Assembly (NCBI GenBank): GCA_002632325.1
Contig: NSJK01000015.1
Location: 34,538 to 98,537, forward strand
Length of the DNA: 64,000 nt
Origin: Lysobacterales bacterium
Lineage (GTDB): Bacteria > Pseudomonadota > Gammaproteobacteria > Xanthomonadales > Rhodanobacteraceae
Direction: 5' to 3'
A program made the position numbers and the translations under genes. Below the pieces are notes generated by a model, which saw only the letters and a list, made by a program, of their open reading frames with translations, was not told the origin of the DNA and did not search any database. The first letter of the stretch is position 1. Every line of letters begins with the position of its first letter. Shown piece by piece: positions 30,600 to 39,214 of the stretch.

Positions 30600-31997
30600 A
30601 TGGCTTTCCTCATCGTGCTCGCCGCGCTCGCTTTCCTGATGTTCGCGGCCTATCGCGGGCACAGCGTGATCCTGTTCGCGCCGCTGGCGGCGCTGGGTGC
30701 GGTGCTGCTCACCGATCCGGGTCTGGTCGCGCCGATGTTCACCGGTCTGTTCATGGATCGCATGGTCGGCTTCCTCAAGCTCTATTTCCCGGTGTTCCTG
30801 CTTGGCGCAGTGTTCGGCAAGCTGATCGAGATCTCGGGATTCTCGCGCTCGATCGTCGCGGCGACGATCGGTATCGTCGGGCGCAGTCGCGCGATGCTTT
30901 CGATCGTGCTGGTGTGCGCGCTGCTCACCTATGGCGGGGTGTCGCTGTTCGTGGTCGTGTTTGCGGTCTATCCGTTTGCGGCCGAACTGTTCCGCCAGAG
31001 CGACATACCCAAGCGCCTGATTCCCGGCGCGATCGCGCTGGGTGCCTTCACCTTCACGATGGATGCGCTGCCGGGCACGCCGCAGATCCAGAACGTGATC
31101 CCGACCACTTTCTTCCACACCACGACCTGGGCCGCGCCGTGGTTGGGCAGCATCGGCGCGGTGTTCGTGTTCATCGTCGGCATGTTCTATCTGGACTGGC
31201 GCCGGCGCGTTGCCATTGCGCGCGGCGAGGGTTATGGCAGCGAGCACAGCAACGAGCCAGAGCCGTTCGCGGGCACGCAGATGGCGCCCGCAGCGCTTGC
31301 GATCGCACCGCTGATCATCGTTGGCGTGGTCAACTTCCTGCTCACGCGCGCGATACCGCATTGGTACGGAGCCAGCACGAGTTTCGCGCCGAGCGTGGTC
31401 GGCAATGCCGCACCGATCGTGCAGGACGTCGGCAAGCTTGCTGCGATCTGGGCGGTTGAAGGCGCGCTGCTCGCCGGCATCGCCTGTGTGCTCGTGTTCG
31501 CCTGGCGTCCGGTGACGCGGGCCTTTGCCCACGGTACGCGCGCCGCCGTGGCCGGCGCCTTGCTGGCGTCGATGAACACGGCGTCGGAATACGGATTCGG
31601 CGCTGTGATTGCGGCCCTGCCGGGTTTTCGTCTCGTCGCCGACGCGCTGCGCTCGATTCCGCATCCGCTGGTCAACGAAGCGGTCACGGTGACCGCGCTG
31701 GCGGGCATCACCGGTTCGGCTTCGGGCGGCATGAGCATTGCGCTCGCGGCGATGGCCGATTCCTTCATGCAGACCGCCGCCGCTGCCGGGATTTCTCCCG
31801 AAGTCCTGCATCGTGTTGCGGCGATGGCTTCTGGCGGCATGGATACGCTGCCGCACAACGGCGCGGTGATCACCCTGCTTGCGGTGACCGGGCTCACCCA
31901 TCGCCAGTCCTATCGCGACATCTTCGCGATCACCCTCATCAAGACACTCGCGGTGTTCTTCGTGATCCTCGTCTACGGACTGACGGGCGTGGTCTGA
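30600..31997 (+). CDS. GntP-family organic acid permease
   Basis: 465 residues, about 12 membrane helices. Family-like blocks are the early FLKLYFPVFLLGAVFGKLIEISGFSRSI, the YGGVSLFVVVFAVYPFAAELF helix pair, ALPGTPQIQNVIPTTFF (~160-176) and GITGSASGGMSIALAAMAD (~370-388). GntP relatives import gluconate, hydroxybutyrate or citrate-like acids. The start at 30600 (MAFLIVLAAL) was preferred over an ATG 27 codons upstream because it begins the first helix. It shares an intergenic region with the TonB-dependent receptor. Confidence 0.85.
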   Translation: MAFLIVLAALAFLMFAAYRGHSVILFAPLAALGAVLLTDPGLVAPMFTGLFMDRMVGFLKLYFPVFLLGAVFGKLIEISGFSRSIVAATIGIVGRSRAMLSIVLVCALLTYGGVSLFVVVFAVYPFAAELFRQSDIPKRLIPGAIALGAFTFTMDALPGTPQIQNVIPTTFFHTTTWAAPWLGSIGAVFVFIVGMFYLDWRRRVAIARGEGYGSEHSNEPEPFAGTQMAPAALAIAPLIIVGVVNFLLTRAIPHWYGASTSFAPSVVGNAAPIVQDVGKLAAIWAVEGALLAGIACVLVFAWRPVTRAFAHGTRAAVAGALLASMNTASEYGFGAVIAALPGFRLVADALRSIPHPLVNEAVTVTALAGITGSASGGMSIALAAMADSFMQTAAAAGISPEVLHRVAAMASGGMDTLPHNGAVITLLAVTGLTHRQSYRDIFAITLIKTLAVFFVILVYGLTGVV

Positions 31998-32015
31998 ACT
32001 CGCAAGGTTTCCATC

Positions 32016-33074
32016 TCAGGGTCGACTCTCGCTTGCGCCGAGCAACGACTGCGGGGAATGTGTTGCCTCGGCTCGATCATGGCCGCTCGGATAGGGCATG
32101 TAATCGGTACCGAAACCCACATCGCCCGGGCGCCAGCCCGCACGTGACCACAGGGCGCCCCAGAAGCGACGGATCGCGCCCCACTGCATCGCGACGAGGC
32201 CACGCTCGTTGTCGATGTCGACCATCGGGTCGAGCACGCCGGTCGGGCGCGGCGCTTCGCCATACAGCGCGGTACCGAACAGGCGGTCCCAGATCGACAG
32301 CACCTGACCGAAATTGCAGTTGTGCAGGTTCGGCCGGGATTCGTCGACGATCATGTGGTGCAGGCGATGGAACTTCGGGTCGACGAAAATGCGCTCGAAC
32401 ACGCGACCAAAGCCCAGCCGCGTGTTGGTGTGCGAAAAATTCTGCACCAGTTCGCCGACGAACATCAGCAGCGCGAACTGCTCCGGTTCGACACCGATCA
32501 CCAAACCAAAGCCGGCCAGCACGAAGGATTGCAACAGGCCGTCGACGTAACTGCCGCGGTCATTGCACCAGCAGCTCATCTGACGCTGGCTGTGATGCAG
32601 GCTGTGCAACGCCCACCACCACGGCATCCAGTGCTGAGCGCGATGCATCCAGTAATAGGTGAAATCGAACAACAGGTAGTAGACGCCGAACGCTGCATAA
32701 GGATGCGTCTGCAACCAAGGTATCCAGGCCAGCAGGCCGCCCGGCGTGTCTTCGGCGACATGGGCGCCGAGCAGGGCCGCGATCGGCGTCAATACCAGGT
32801 AGGCGAACAGCGGGTTGAGCCCGAACAGCATGATGAGCGTGTAGGTGCGGTCGATCCGCGTGAGGCGGCGATCGCTCCAGCGCTCGGCCGGCGCGATCGA
32901 CTCGAGCGGACGGAAGATCGCGCCGATCACGCACACCTGAATCAAGGCAATGACCAGTGCTTCGGCGACGTCGCGCGGATCGCCGAACAAATCGATCAGG
33001 TGCAGCCAGGCCAACAGTGGAGTCACCACATGCTGGTTGCAGGCATCGATCCAGTGGGGCCAGAACTCGAACAT
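32016..33074 (-). CDS. Sterol desaturase / fatty acid hydroxylase family protein
   Basis: 352 residues. The membrane di-iron oxygenase histidine clusters are intact: HRAQH (~150), HSLHH (~163-167) and HRLHH (~245-249), set among four or so hydrophobic segments (~35-55, 80-105, 125-145, 185-210). Such enzymes hydroxylate or desaturate lipid substrates in the inner membrane; the substrate here is not deducible. It is convergent with the GntP gene (18-bp gap) and on the same strand as, but upstream ends 49 bp from, the ABC permease gene. Confidence 0.9.
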   Translation of the reverse strand: MFEFWPHWIDACNQHVVTPLLAWLHLIDLFGDPRDVAEALVIALIQVCVIGAIFRPLESIAPAERWSDRRLTRIDRTYTLIMLFGLNPLFAYLVLTPIAALLGAHVAEDTPGGLLAWIPWLQTHPYAAFGVYYLLFDFTYYWMHRAQHWMPWWWALHSLHHSQRQMSCWCNDRGSYVDGLLQSFVLAGFGLVIGVEPEQFALLMFVGELVQNFSHTNTRLGFGRVFERIFVDPKFHRLHHMIVDESRPNLHNCNFGQVLSIWDRLFGTALYGEAPRPTGVLDPMVDIDNERGLVAMQWGAIRRFWGALWSRAGWRPGDVGFGTDYMPYPSGHDRAEATHSPQSLLGASESRP

Positions 33075-33123
33075 CCGCAGATTTTAACGCGACGCCGGCC
33101 ATCATCTGACCGGCACCGCGCCA

Positions 33124-34299
33124 TCAGGCCGAGATAGCAAGCCGTTCGCTGGCATAGATGCGCGCCGTGATCCACACGCAGACGAGTGCCGCGACGCTGG
33201 TCGCAGCCACGCACAGCGTCAGCTGTTCGGGCAGGATCGGGTCGCCGCGCAGCAAACGCAGGATCGTCACATGCTGACCCATCAGCGGCACCGCATACAT
33301 CCAGGTCTGCGTCTTGAGCGGAAACAGCGACAACATCATGGTCGGAATCACCGGCACGAACATCAGCAACGACAGATAGGTCTGTGCTTCGCGGAAACTC
33401 TTGGCAAACGCGGCCGCGAGCGTCTGCAGACTGCACAACAGCACCACCAGCGGCAGCATCACCAGCAGGGTGCAGGCGGCGAAATAAAAACCCATCTGCA
33501 GGCTGATGCCAAGCTTGTCGATCGGCATGAACTGACCAGCGACCGAAAACGCGATGATGCTGAGCAGCAGGGTGGTGAACGCAAACGCCACGGTGGCTCC
33601 GAGCTTGCCCGCGAGCAAGGTGCTGCGACGCACCGGGTTGACGAACAGGGGTTCGAGCGATTGGCGCTCGCGCTCCCCTGCGGTGGTGTCGATTGCCAGC
33701 GCCATGCCACCGATGAACACGCCGAGGATGAAGAAGTACGGAAGCATCGAGAACAGGCCGCCGCCGCGCGTCTGTGCGGTCGATTGATCCCGTTCGGCGA
33801 TCGCCAGCGGCCGCATCACGCTCGGCGCAATGCCGCGCGCGACCAGACGCAAGGCGCCGTTCTGCTGGGAATAGGCTTCGAGCATGCCGCGCAGCCGCGC
33901 GACCGAACCCTGTGCGTCGCGCTGCGATTCATCGTAGACGAGCTCGACCTGGGCTGGCTCGCCGTCAGTCCACGATTTGGCGAATGCGGCCGGGATGCGC
34001 AGGACCATATCGGCATCCTGTTCGCGCACGGCTTTTTCCGGGTCGGCAGGCGCGTCCTTGATCTCGGCGCCCGAGCGCTTGAGCGCGGCGATCAGGTTGG
34101 GCGCATGCTCGGCGCCGACCACCGGCACCGGCAAGGGTTTGTCGGCCTTGGCCAGCTCACGCGAGATCGAGGCATTGATGATCAGCGCGAACATCAGCGG
34201 CGCCATCAGCGGGCCGGTCAACAGCGTGTTGATCACGGTGCGGCGGTCGCGCAGGTTCTCGAGGATTTCCTTCCAAAACACGACGAACATGGCGTTCAT
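33124..34299 (-). CDS. ABC-2 type transporter permease (NatB-like)
   Basis: 391 residues. An N-terminal helix (~22-42), a large extracytoplasmic domain (~45-185) and five more helices (~190-385) give the ABC-2 exporter layout. The motif GERERQSLEPLFVNPVRRSTLLAGKL (~223-248) is characteristic of the NatB group. The ATG overlaps the ATPase stop by 4 bp. It is the last gene of the five-gene operon led by the promoter at 37.4 kb. The exported compound is unknown; NatAB homologues export Na+ in Bacillus. Confidence 0.9.
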   Translation of the reverse strand: MNAMFVVFWKEILENLRDRRTVINTLLTGPLMAPLMFALIINASISRELAKADKPLPVPVVGAEHAPNLIAALKRSGAEIKDAPADPEKAVREQDADMVLRIPAAFAKSWTDGEPAQVELVYDESQRDAQGSVARLRGMLEAYSQQNGALRLVARGIAPSVMRPLAIAERDQSTAQTRGGGLFSMLPYFFILGVFIGGMALAIDTTAGERERQSLEPLFVNPVRRSTLLAGKLGATVAFAFTTLLLSIIAFSVAGQFMPIDKLGISLQMGFYFAACTLLVMLPLVVLLCSLQTLAAAFAKSFREAQTYLSLLMFVPVIPTMMLSLFPLKTQTWMYAVPLMGQHVTILRLLRGDPILPEQLTLCVAATSVAALVCVWITARIYASERLAISA

Positions 34300-35030
34300 G
34301 CGGCAAGTCCTTCTTCCGAACCGATGATCTTGACGAAGGCATCTTCGAGACTCGCCGCGCCGGTCTGCGCACGCAGCTCTTCGGGGGACTCGTCGGCGAC
34401 GACGCGACCGCGGGCAATCACGACGATGCGATCACACAAGGCACCGACCTCCTGCATGATGTGACTGGAAAACAGCACGCAGTGGCCCTGCGCCTTGAGC
34501 TCGCGCATGAAGCCGCGCATCGCGCGCGTGGCCATCACGTCCAGGCCATTGGTCGGTTCGTCGAGGATCACGTTGGTGGGGCCGTGGATGAGTGCGCGCG
34601 CGATCGCGGTCTTGACGCGCTGACCTTGCGAAAAACCTTCGGTGCGGCGATCGAGGATGTCGCCCATGTCGAGTGCAGCCGACAGCTCGGTGATGCGCGA
34701 TGCGCGCGTTGCCGTGTCCAGACCTTGCAATCGGCCGAAGTAATCGATGTTCTCGCGTGCGCTCAGGCGCTTGTACAGGCCGCGCGCATCGGGCAGCACA
34801 CCCAGTCGCCGGCGCACGCCCAGCGGATCGATCGCGGCATCGATGCCGTCAACCTTGACGCTGCCGCGATCGGGTTTCATCAAGGTGTAGAGCATGCGCA
34901 AGGTGGTGGTCTTGCCGGCGCCGTTGGGACCGAGCAGGCCGGTGATCTGGCCATCGCGGGCAATGAACGACACATCGTCAACGGCCTGGACCTTGCCGAA
35001 TGCCTTGTGCAGGTGGGTAACTTCGATCAT
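34296..35030 (-). CDS. ABC transporter ATP-binding protein (NatA-like)
   Basis: 244 residues. Walker A GLLGPNGAGKTT (~32-43), signature FSQGQRVKTAIARAL (~131-145, a QGQ variant of SGGQ typical of the NatA group), Walker B NVILDEPTNGLD (~152-163) and the H-loop SSHIM are present. It pairs with the permease that follows, overlapping it by 4 bp, and itself overlaps the hydrolase gene by 4 bp. Confidence 0.94.
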   Translation of the reverse strand: MIEVTHLHKAFGKVQAVDDVSFIARDGQITGLLGPNGAGKTTTLRMLYTLMKPDRGSVKVDGIDAAIDPLGVRRRLGVLPDARGLYKRLSARENIDYFGRLQGLDTATRASRITELSAALDMGDILDRRTEGFSQGQRVKTAIARALIHGPTNVILDEPTNGLDVMATRAMRGFMRELKAQGHCVLFSSHIMQEVGALCDRIVVIARGRVVADESPEELRAQTGAASLEDAFVKIIGSEEGLAA

Positions 35031-36577
35031 GGCGCGGCTCCGCTGAAATCGATGAAGGCCGGAATCGGCGAGAAGTTCTTGACGCAGTCGGCTTCGAGCG
35101 CGAGCGCGTCGCGGGTGTCGACGAAACGCGCGGCAAGCTTGGGAAAGCAGCCGCGACCGAGCACGCTGTGGCCCTGACCATTGGCGAGGAGCACGCGCGA
35201 ATTCGGCAACTGCCTGGCAATGGCCTGGGCATAACGCGGCGGTGTCACCGGATCGAACTGACCGGCAAGCAACAGCACCGGCACATCACCAGTCAGTGGC
35301 GCGTTGAAATCGGCGGGCCGTTTGCCGTGTGGCCACAACGCACATTGCGCCAGGATCACCTCGACGAAGCGCGTGCCCAGCAAGGTATCGGTGTCGGCGG
35401 GTTTGAGCGAGAGACGATCGGCGTCCTCGGCGCAGATCACCGACAGTTGCATCGCGTTGTCGGTGAGGCTCTTGAGTTGGAGGCCGAGCATGTGCGTCTG
35501 ACCGGCAAGCCCGGCGTAGTCGCCGGCAACGGCTCGCGAAATGCCCAAGGGCAACAGCGCGCTCATCTCCGGCATGTAGGCATACATGCGCGCCAAACCG
35601 GCGAGCGAGTCCTCGCCGACTTTCATCGTCTCCAGCGCGTTGCTGACGGGATCTCGATAGCTGGCTTCGACCGGTTGCGCACGCAAGACGCCACGCAGCT
35701 TCTGCAGGTTCGCCCAGGGATCACCGAAGGCCTTGGCGCAAGCGGTGTTGGCTGTGCACAGCGCAAACTGGGCCTTGAGTGATTCGTCGAGATTGGCGGC
35801 GAAATCCGAACCGAGCGCATTGTCGTTGGGCACGGCGCTGTCGAGGATGATGCTGCGCACGGCATCGGGATAGCTCTTGGCGTACTGCTGAGCCACGCGC
35901 GTGCCGTAGGACACGCCGATCAGGTTGAGGCGCGGCGCACCGATTGCCTCGCGCACGGCTTCCAGATCGCGCAGGGCGAAGCTGGTGGTGTAGTAGCGCG
36001 GGTCGGCATGCTTCTTCACCTGCTCGAGACAGATGCCGGTGTTGCGGCGCACGCGCTCGATATCGAATGCTTCGCTATCGCCCGAGTCTTCGAGTTTGCA
36101 GGTGAGCGCATTGGAGCCGCCGGTGCCGCGCTGGTCGAGCAACAGCACGTTGCGGTGCTCGCTCATCGGCGCGAACGCACCGCGTTCCTGCGCCCAGACC
36201 TCGGTCGCAGCCTGTCCGGGACCACCCGCGAGCAGCACGAGTGGATCGGCCGGCGGTGCTGCCGCATTGCTCGCAATCAAGGCGAGCTTGAGATCGATCT
36301 TGCGGCCGTCAGGCTGATCCCAATCTTCGGGCACGCTGAAGGGCGCGCACAGCGCCGCGCTGGTGGCGCCGGTCAAGGGTGCCTTGAGCTCGCAAGGCGA
36401 GAACACGAGCCTGCCCAAGCGCATGCCGCCATCGGCGAGACGCACTGGCACAGGCGCAGTCGAAGCCGCTTCAGGCTTCGTTGGCTCGCCCGTCTTGCGC
36501 AACTGATGCAGCGCCAGAAAACTCAGGGCCGCGACTGCGACCGCAAGGCGCCACTGGGTGGATTTCTTCATCCTCAT
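35027..36577 (-). CDS. Exported alpha/beta hydrolase (peptidase S33 / TAP-like)
   Basis: 516 residues. An N-terminal hydrophobic helix (~11-24) is followed by a basic/Pro linker, so it is exported or anchored. The hydrolase core has LLAGGPGQAATEVW (oxyanion region, ~114-127), the nucleophile elbow GVSYGTRVAQQ (~222-232), and the C-terminal TAP-like domain with AGQFDPVTPPRYA (Asp) and NGQGHSVLGRGC (His). Relatives are tripeptidyl- or proline iminopeptidase-like. It lies inside an ABC-exporter operon, overlapping both neighbours by 4 bp; it may process the exported product or degrade an extracellular signal. Confidence 0.88.
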   Translation of the reverse strand: MRMKKSTQWRLAVAVAALSFLALHQLRKTGEPTKPEAASTAPVPVRLADGGMRLGRLVFSPCELKAPLTGATSAALCAPFSVPEDWDQPDGRKIDLKLALIASNAAAPPADPLVLLAGGPGQAATEVWAQERGAFAPMSEHRNVLLLDQRGTGGSNALTCKLEDSGDSEAFDIERVRRNTGICLEQVKKHADPRYYTTSFALRDLEAVREAIGAPRLNLIGVSYGTRVAQQYAKSYPDAVRSIILDSAVPNDNALGSDFAANLDESLKAQFALCTANTACAKAFGDPWANLQKLRGVLRAQPVEASYRDPVSNALETMKVGEDSLAGLARMYAYMPEMSALLPLGISRAVAGDYAGLAGQTHMLGLQLKSLTDNAMQLSVICAEDADRLSLKPADTDTLLGTRFVEVILAQCALWPHGKRPADFNAPLTGDVPVLLLAGQFDPVTPPRYAQAIARQLPNSRVLLANGQGHSVLGRGCFPKLAARFVDTRDALALEADCVKNFSPIPAFIDFSGAAP

Positions 36578-36768
36578 TCTCCCGGATCGAACAGCTTCTC
36601 GATGGGTTTGCCGAACAGTCGCGCCAGCTTGAAGGCCAGTGGCAGGCTGGGATCGTACTTGCCGGTTTCGATCGCATGGATCGTCTGGCGCGAAACGCCC
36701 AGGCGCTCGGCGAGTTCGCCCTGCGACCAGCCCTGGCCTTCACGCAAGGCGCGCACTTCGTTGTTCAT
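36574..36768 (-). CDS. Small XRE-family transcriptional regulator
   Basis: 64 residues from the ATG at 36768 (MNNEVRALREGQ). It is almost only a helix-turn-helix: WSQGELAERLGVSRQTIHAIETGKYDPSLPLA. It overlaps the membrane-protein gene before it and the hydrolase gene after it by 4 bp each. Regulators of this short type usually repress their own operon, and a perfect palindrome sits on the operon promoter at 37394-37411. Confidence 0.93.
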   Translation of the reverse strand: MNNEVRALREGQGWSQGELAERLGVSRQTIHAIETGKYDPSLPLAFKLARLFGKPIEKLFDPGE

Positions 36769-37382
36769 TGATAGCGGCGCATGACGAAGAACTTGGCCAG
36801 GCCATAGCTCATGCACAGCAGTGGAAACACCCACAGCATCGCGGCGCCTGCTTCGAGCTCGATCACCTTGGCCACCACCAGCAGGCCACCGGCGAAATAG
36901 CCGAGCGACACCAGCAGCGCCGCGATGCAGACCGCGAGGGTTTCGATGCGCTGCTGCATTTCATCGACTTCGTGCACGTAGCGAACCATCGCCGCCGCGA
37001 CCATCGAGACCGGCAGCATCGGCGCGACGGCCACTGCGGCCCGCAGCGTCACGGGTTCGATGCCGCGCTTGATCAGCACGATCGAACCGACCAGGGTGAT
37101 CATGTAGAGCAGCATCGCCGGACCGAGTCGGCGCATGTAGCGGTCCCGCGCTGCGCCGGGCGAGTCGCACCAGCGCGACAGCTGTGCGGCAAACAGGCGG
37201 CGACCGAGTGCGTACACCAGCATCCAGCCGCCGAGCGCGATCGCGATGCCGTCAGCCGCGCGCAACAGGCCTGCATCGATGACCATCGGCCAGAGCCGGC
37301 CAACGCCCGAAATGAGCCCGGCGAGCGCCACCGTCGTGATCATCCAGCGTTCGGTGGGGTTGGTTCTTGGCAGGATCGACAT
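36765..37382 (-). CDS. Multi-pass membrane protein paired with XRE regulator
   Basis: 205 residues from the ATG at 37382 (MSILPRTN). Six or so hydrophobic helices (~16-32, 45-60, 88-104, 112-135, 150-170, 180-198) and a short basic C-terminus. I recognise no named family, but small integral membrane proteins often precede this type of short XRE regulator and may modulate it. An in-frame ATG at 37412 lies upstream of the predicted transcription start and is therefore rejected. It is the first gene of the operon. Confidence 0.75.
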   Translation of the reverse strand: MSILPRTNPTERWMITTVALAGLISGVGRLWPMVIDAGLLRAADGIAIALGGWMLVYALGRRLFAAQLSRWCDSPGAARDRYMRRLGPAMLLYMITLVGSIVLIKRGIEPVTLRAAVAVAPMLPVSMVAAAMVRYVHEVDEMQQRIETLAVCIAALLVSLGYFAGGLLVVAKVIELEAGAAMLWVFPLLCMSYGLAKFFVMRRYQ

Positions 37383-37393
37383 GGGTAGCGGTG

Positions 37394-37442
37394 TGTCAAG
37401 GAAACTTGACATCACGATACGGCGACTCTCCGGGCCTGTCAA
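37394..37442 (-). promoter_or_regulatory. Sigma-70 promoter with palindromic operator for the XRE-hydrolase-ABC operon
   Basis: On the minus strand, a perfect -35 TTGACA (37437-37442) and a -10 TATCGT (37414-37419) are separated by exactly 17 bp. Transcription would begin near 37407, inside the perfect 18-bp palindrome TGTCAAG-TTTC-CTTGACA (37394-37411). The -35 region contains another CTTGACA copy. A regulator bound there would block initiation, most simply the XRE protein encoded in the operon. Confidence 0.75.
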
Positions 37443-37468
37443 GCATCCTTTACAAGCCGCCATGAGCC

Positions 37469-38212
37469 TCAGCGCGAGGAGATGTATTTCTCGCGCCGAA
37501 TCTGCGGCACGCCCAGCCCCGCTTCCTTGAGCAAGGCAAAGGTCTCGTCGACCATGTCGGGATTGCCGCACAGGTAGGCGATGTCGGTCGCGGGATCGGG
37601 CGCGAGCTCGGCCAGCGCGACTTGCACGCGCCCGCTGCGATCGTGCGCTCGCGGCACATTGCGCGGCACGCGGCTGAAACAGGGGTGGAAGGAAAAGCCG
37701 GGCACTTCGCGCGCGAAGGCTTCGAACTCCTCGCCGTAGAGCAGCTCCACTTCGCTGCGTGCGCCGTACACGAGCGCGAAGCGACAACCACGCGAAGTCG
37801 TGAGTGTGCGGATTTGCCCGAGCATTGCGCGGTAGGGTGTGACGCCGGTGCCGGTGGCGACCAGCAGGTAGCGTGCGTTGTTGTCGTTCGCGTGCAGACA
37901 GAAGCGCCCGAACGGTCCACTCGCATCGACCGTGCCGCCTTCGTCGAGCTGGGCGAGCAGTGCCGAAGCCGCGCCACCTTCGACATAGGACACGGCGATC
38001 TCCAACCGCTGCACCGCGCCGCTGCCGTTGCCGACCGTGCCCACCGAGTAGCTGCGCTTGGTTGGCGAGCCATCGGCGTAGTGAAAGTGGATCTGGATGA
38101 ACTGACCCGGCACGAAGGCGAACGGCGTGCCGTCGGCACGCTCGAAAGCGAGGTGGCGCACCGAGGGCGCCAGCATGTGGCTGGCGACGAGACGAAGCTT
38201 GAAGGATTCCAT
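37469..38212 (-). CDS. fpr: Ferredoxin/flavodoxin-NADP+ reductase
   Basis: 247 residues. The FAD domain has KRSYSVGT (~52-59), and the NADP domain has VATGTGVTPYRAML (~118-131) and CGNPDMVDE (~216-224). The C-terminal REKYISSR resembles bacterial subclass FNRs. It balances NADPH with ferredoxin or flavodoxin, often for oxidative-stress or Fe-S repair. It is divergent from the ABC ATPase gene over 69 bp. Confidence 0.92.
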   Translation of the reverse strand: MESFKLRLVASHMLAPSVRHLAFERADGTPFAFVPGQFIQIHFHYADGSPTKRSYSVGTVGNGSGAVQRLEIAVSYVEGGAASALLAQLDEGGTVDASGPFGRFCLHANDNNARYLLVATGTGVTPYRAMLGQIRTLTTSRGCRFALVYGARSEVELLYGEEFEAFAREVPGFSFHPCFSRVPRNVPRAHDRSGRVQVALAELAPDPATDIAYLCGNPDMVDETFALLKEAGLGVPQIRREKYISSR

Positions 38213-38281
38213 CGAACCACTGCGATTCGCACGCGAGGGCCGTCTATACTAGCAGGCGCAGCCCATCGCCCCGCCGCCCCG

Positions 38282-39214
38282 ATGACCGCCACGCCCGCGC
38301 TCGACATCGTCGAGCTCAGCAAGACCTACGCCAGCGGAGTGCAGGCACTCAAGGGTATTTCGCTGCGCGTGGAGACCGGCGACTTCTTCGCCCTGCTCGG
38401 GCCCAACGGCGCCGGCAAGTCGACCCTGATCGGGATTCTTTCTTCGCTGGTCAATCCGAGCGCGGGCGATGCGCGCATCTTCGGCGTCTCGATCCGCGAG
38501 CAACGCAGCGCGGCCATGGCCCTGATCGGTCTGGTTCCGCAGGAGATCAATCTCAATCAGTTCGAGAAGCCGATCGAGATCTGCGTCAATCAGGCAGGTT
38601 TCTACGGCATTGCCCGGCCGATCGCAGTGAAACGCGCCGAGCGCTATCTGCGCGAACTGCAACTGTGGGACAAGGCGCATCAGCAGGTGCGCACGCTCTC
38701 GGGCGGCATGAAGCGCAGGCTGATGATTGCGCGCGCGATGATGAGCGAGCCGCGTCTGCTCATTCTCGATGAACCGACCGCGGGCGTGGACATCGAGATT
38801 CGCCGCTCGATGTGGAAGTTCATCGGTGCAATCAATGCGGCCGGCACCACGGTGATCCTCACCACGCATTACCTCGAGGAAGCCGAGCAGCTGTGCCGCA
38901 ACATCGCCATCATCGATCACGGCCGCATCATCGAGCACACCTCGATGCGCAAGCTGCTGGCCACGCTCGACACCGAAACCTTCGTGCTCGATCTGGGCGC
39001 CGCGCCGGCGCAACTGCCCTTCGTTTCCGGCGTGCGACTGCATGCGCTTGATGCACAAACGATTGAAGCCGAGGTCGCGCGCAGCAGCGATCTCAATTCC
39101 CTGTTCGCCACCCTCAGCGCGGCCGGCATCACCGTGCGCTCGATGCGCAACAAGACCAACCGCCTCGAAGAGCTGTTCGTGCGTCTGGTCGAAAACGGCA
39201 AGCAGGTCGCATGA
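38282..39214 (+). CDS. ABC transporter ATP-binding protein (YadG-like)
   Basis: 310 residues. Walker A LLGPNGAGKST (~37-47), signature LSGGMKRRLMIARAM (~139-153), Walker B LLILDEPTAGVD (~159-170) and TTHYLEEAE (~194-202) are all present. The ~90-residue C-terminal extension is as in E. coli YadG. The ATG at 38282 is 70 bp from the divergent fpr start. It overlaps the permease gene by 4 bp. The substrate is unknown. Confidence 0.93.
   Translation: MTATPALDIVELSKTYASGVQALKGISLRVETGDFFALLGPNGAGKSTLIGILSSLVNPSAGDARIFGVSIREQRSAAMALIGLVPQEINLNQFEKPIEICVNQAGFYGIARPIAVKRAERYLRELQLWDKAHQQVRTLSGGMKRRLMIARAMMSEPRLLILDEPTAGVDIEIRRSMWKFIGAINAAGTTVILTTHYLEEAEQLCRNIAIIDHGRIIEHTSMRKLLATLDTETFVLDLGAAPAQLPFVSGVRLHALDAQTIEAEVARSSDLNSLFATLSAAGITVRSMRNKTNRLEELFVRLVENGKQVA

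Noticed and set aside
37383..37787. Upstream extension of the membrane protein before the XRE regulator
   Set aside because: It runs antisense through fpr, is Arg-rich, and starts upstream of the predicted promoter.
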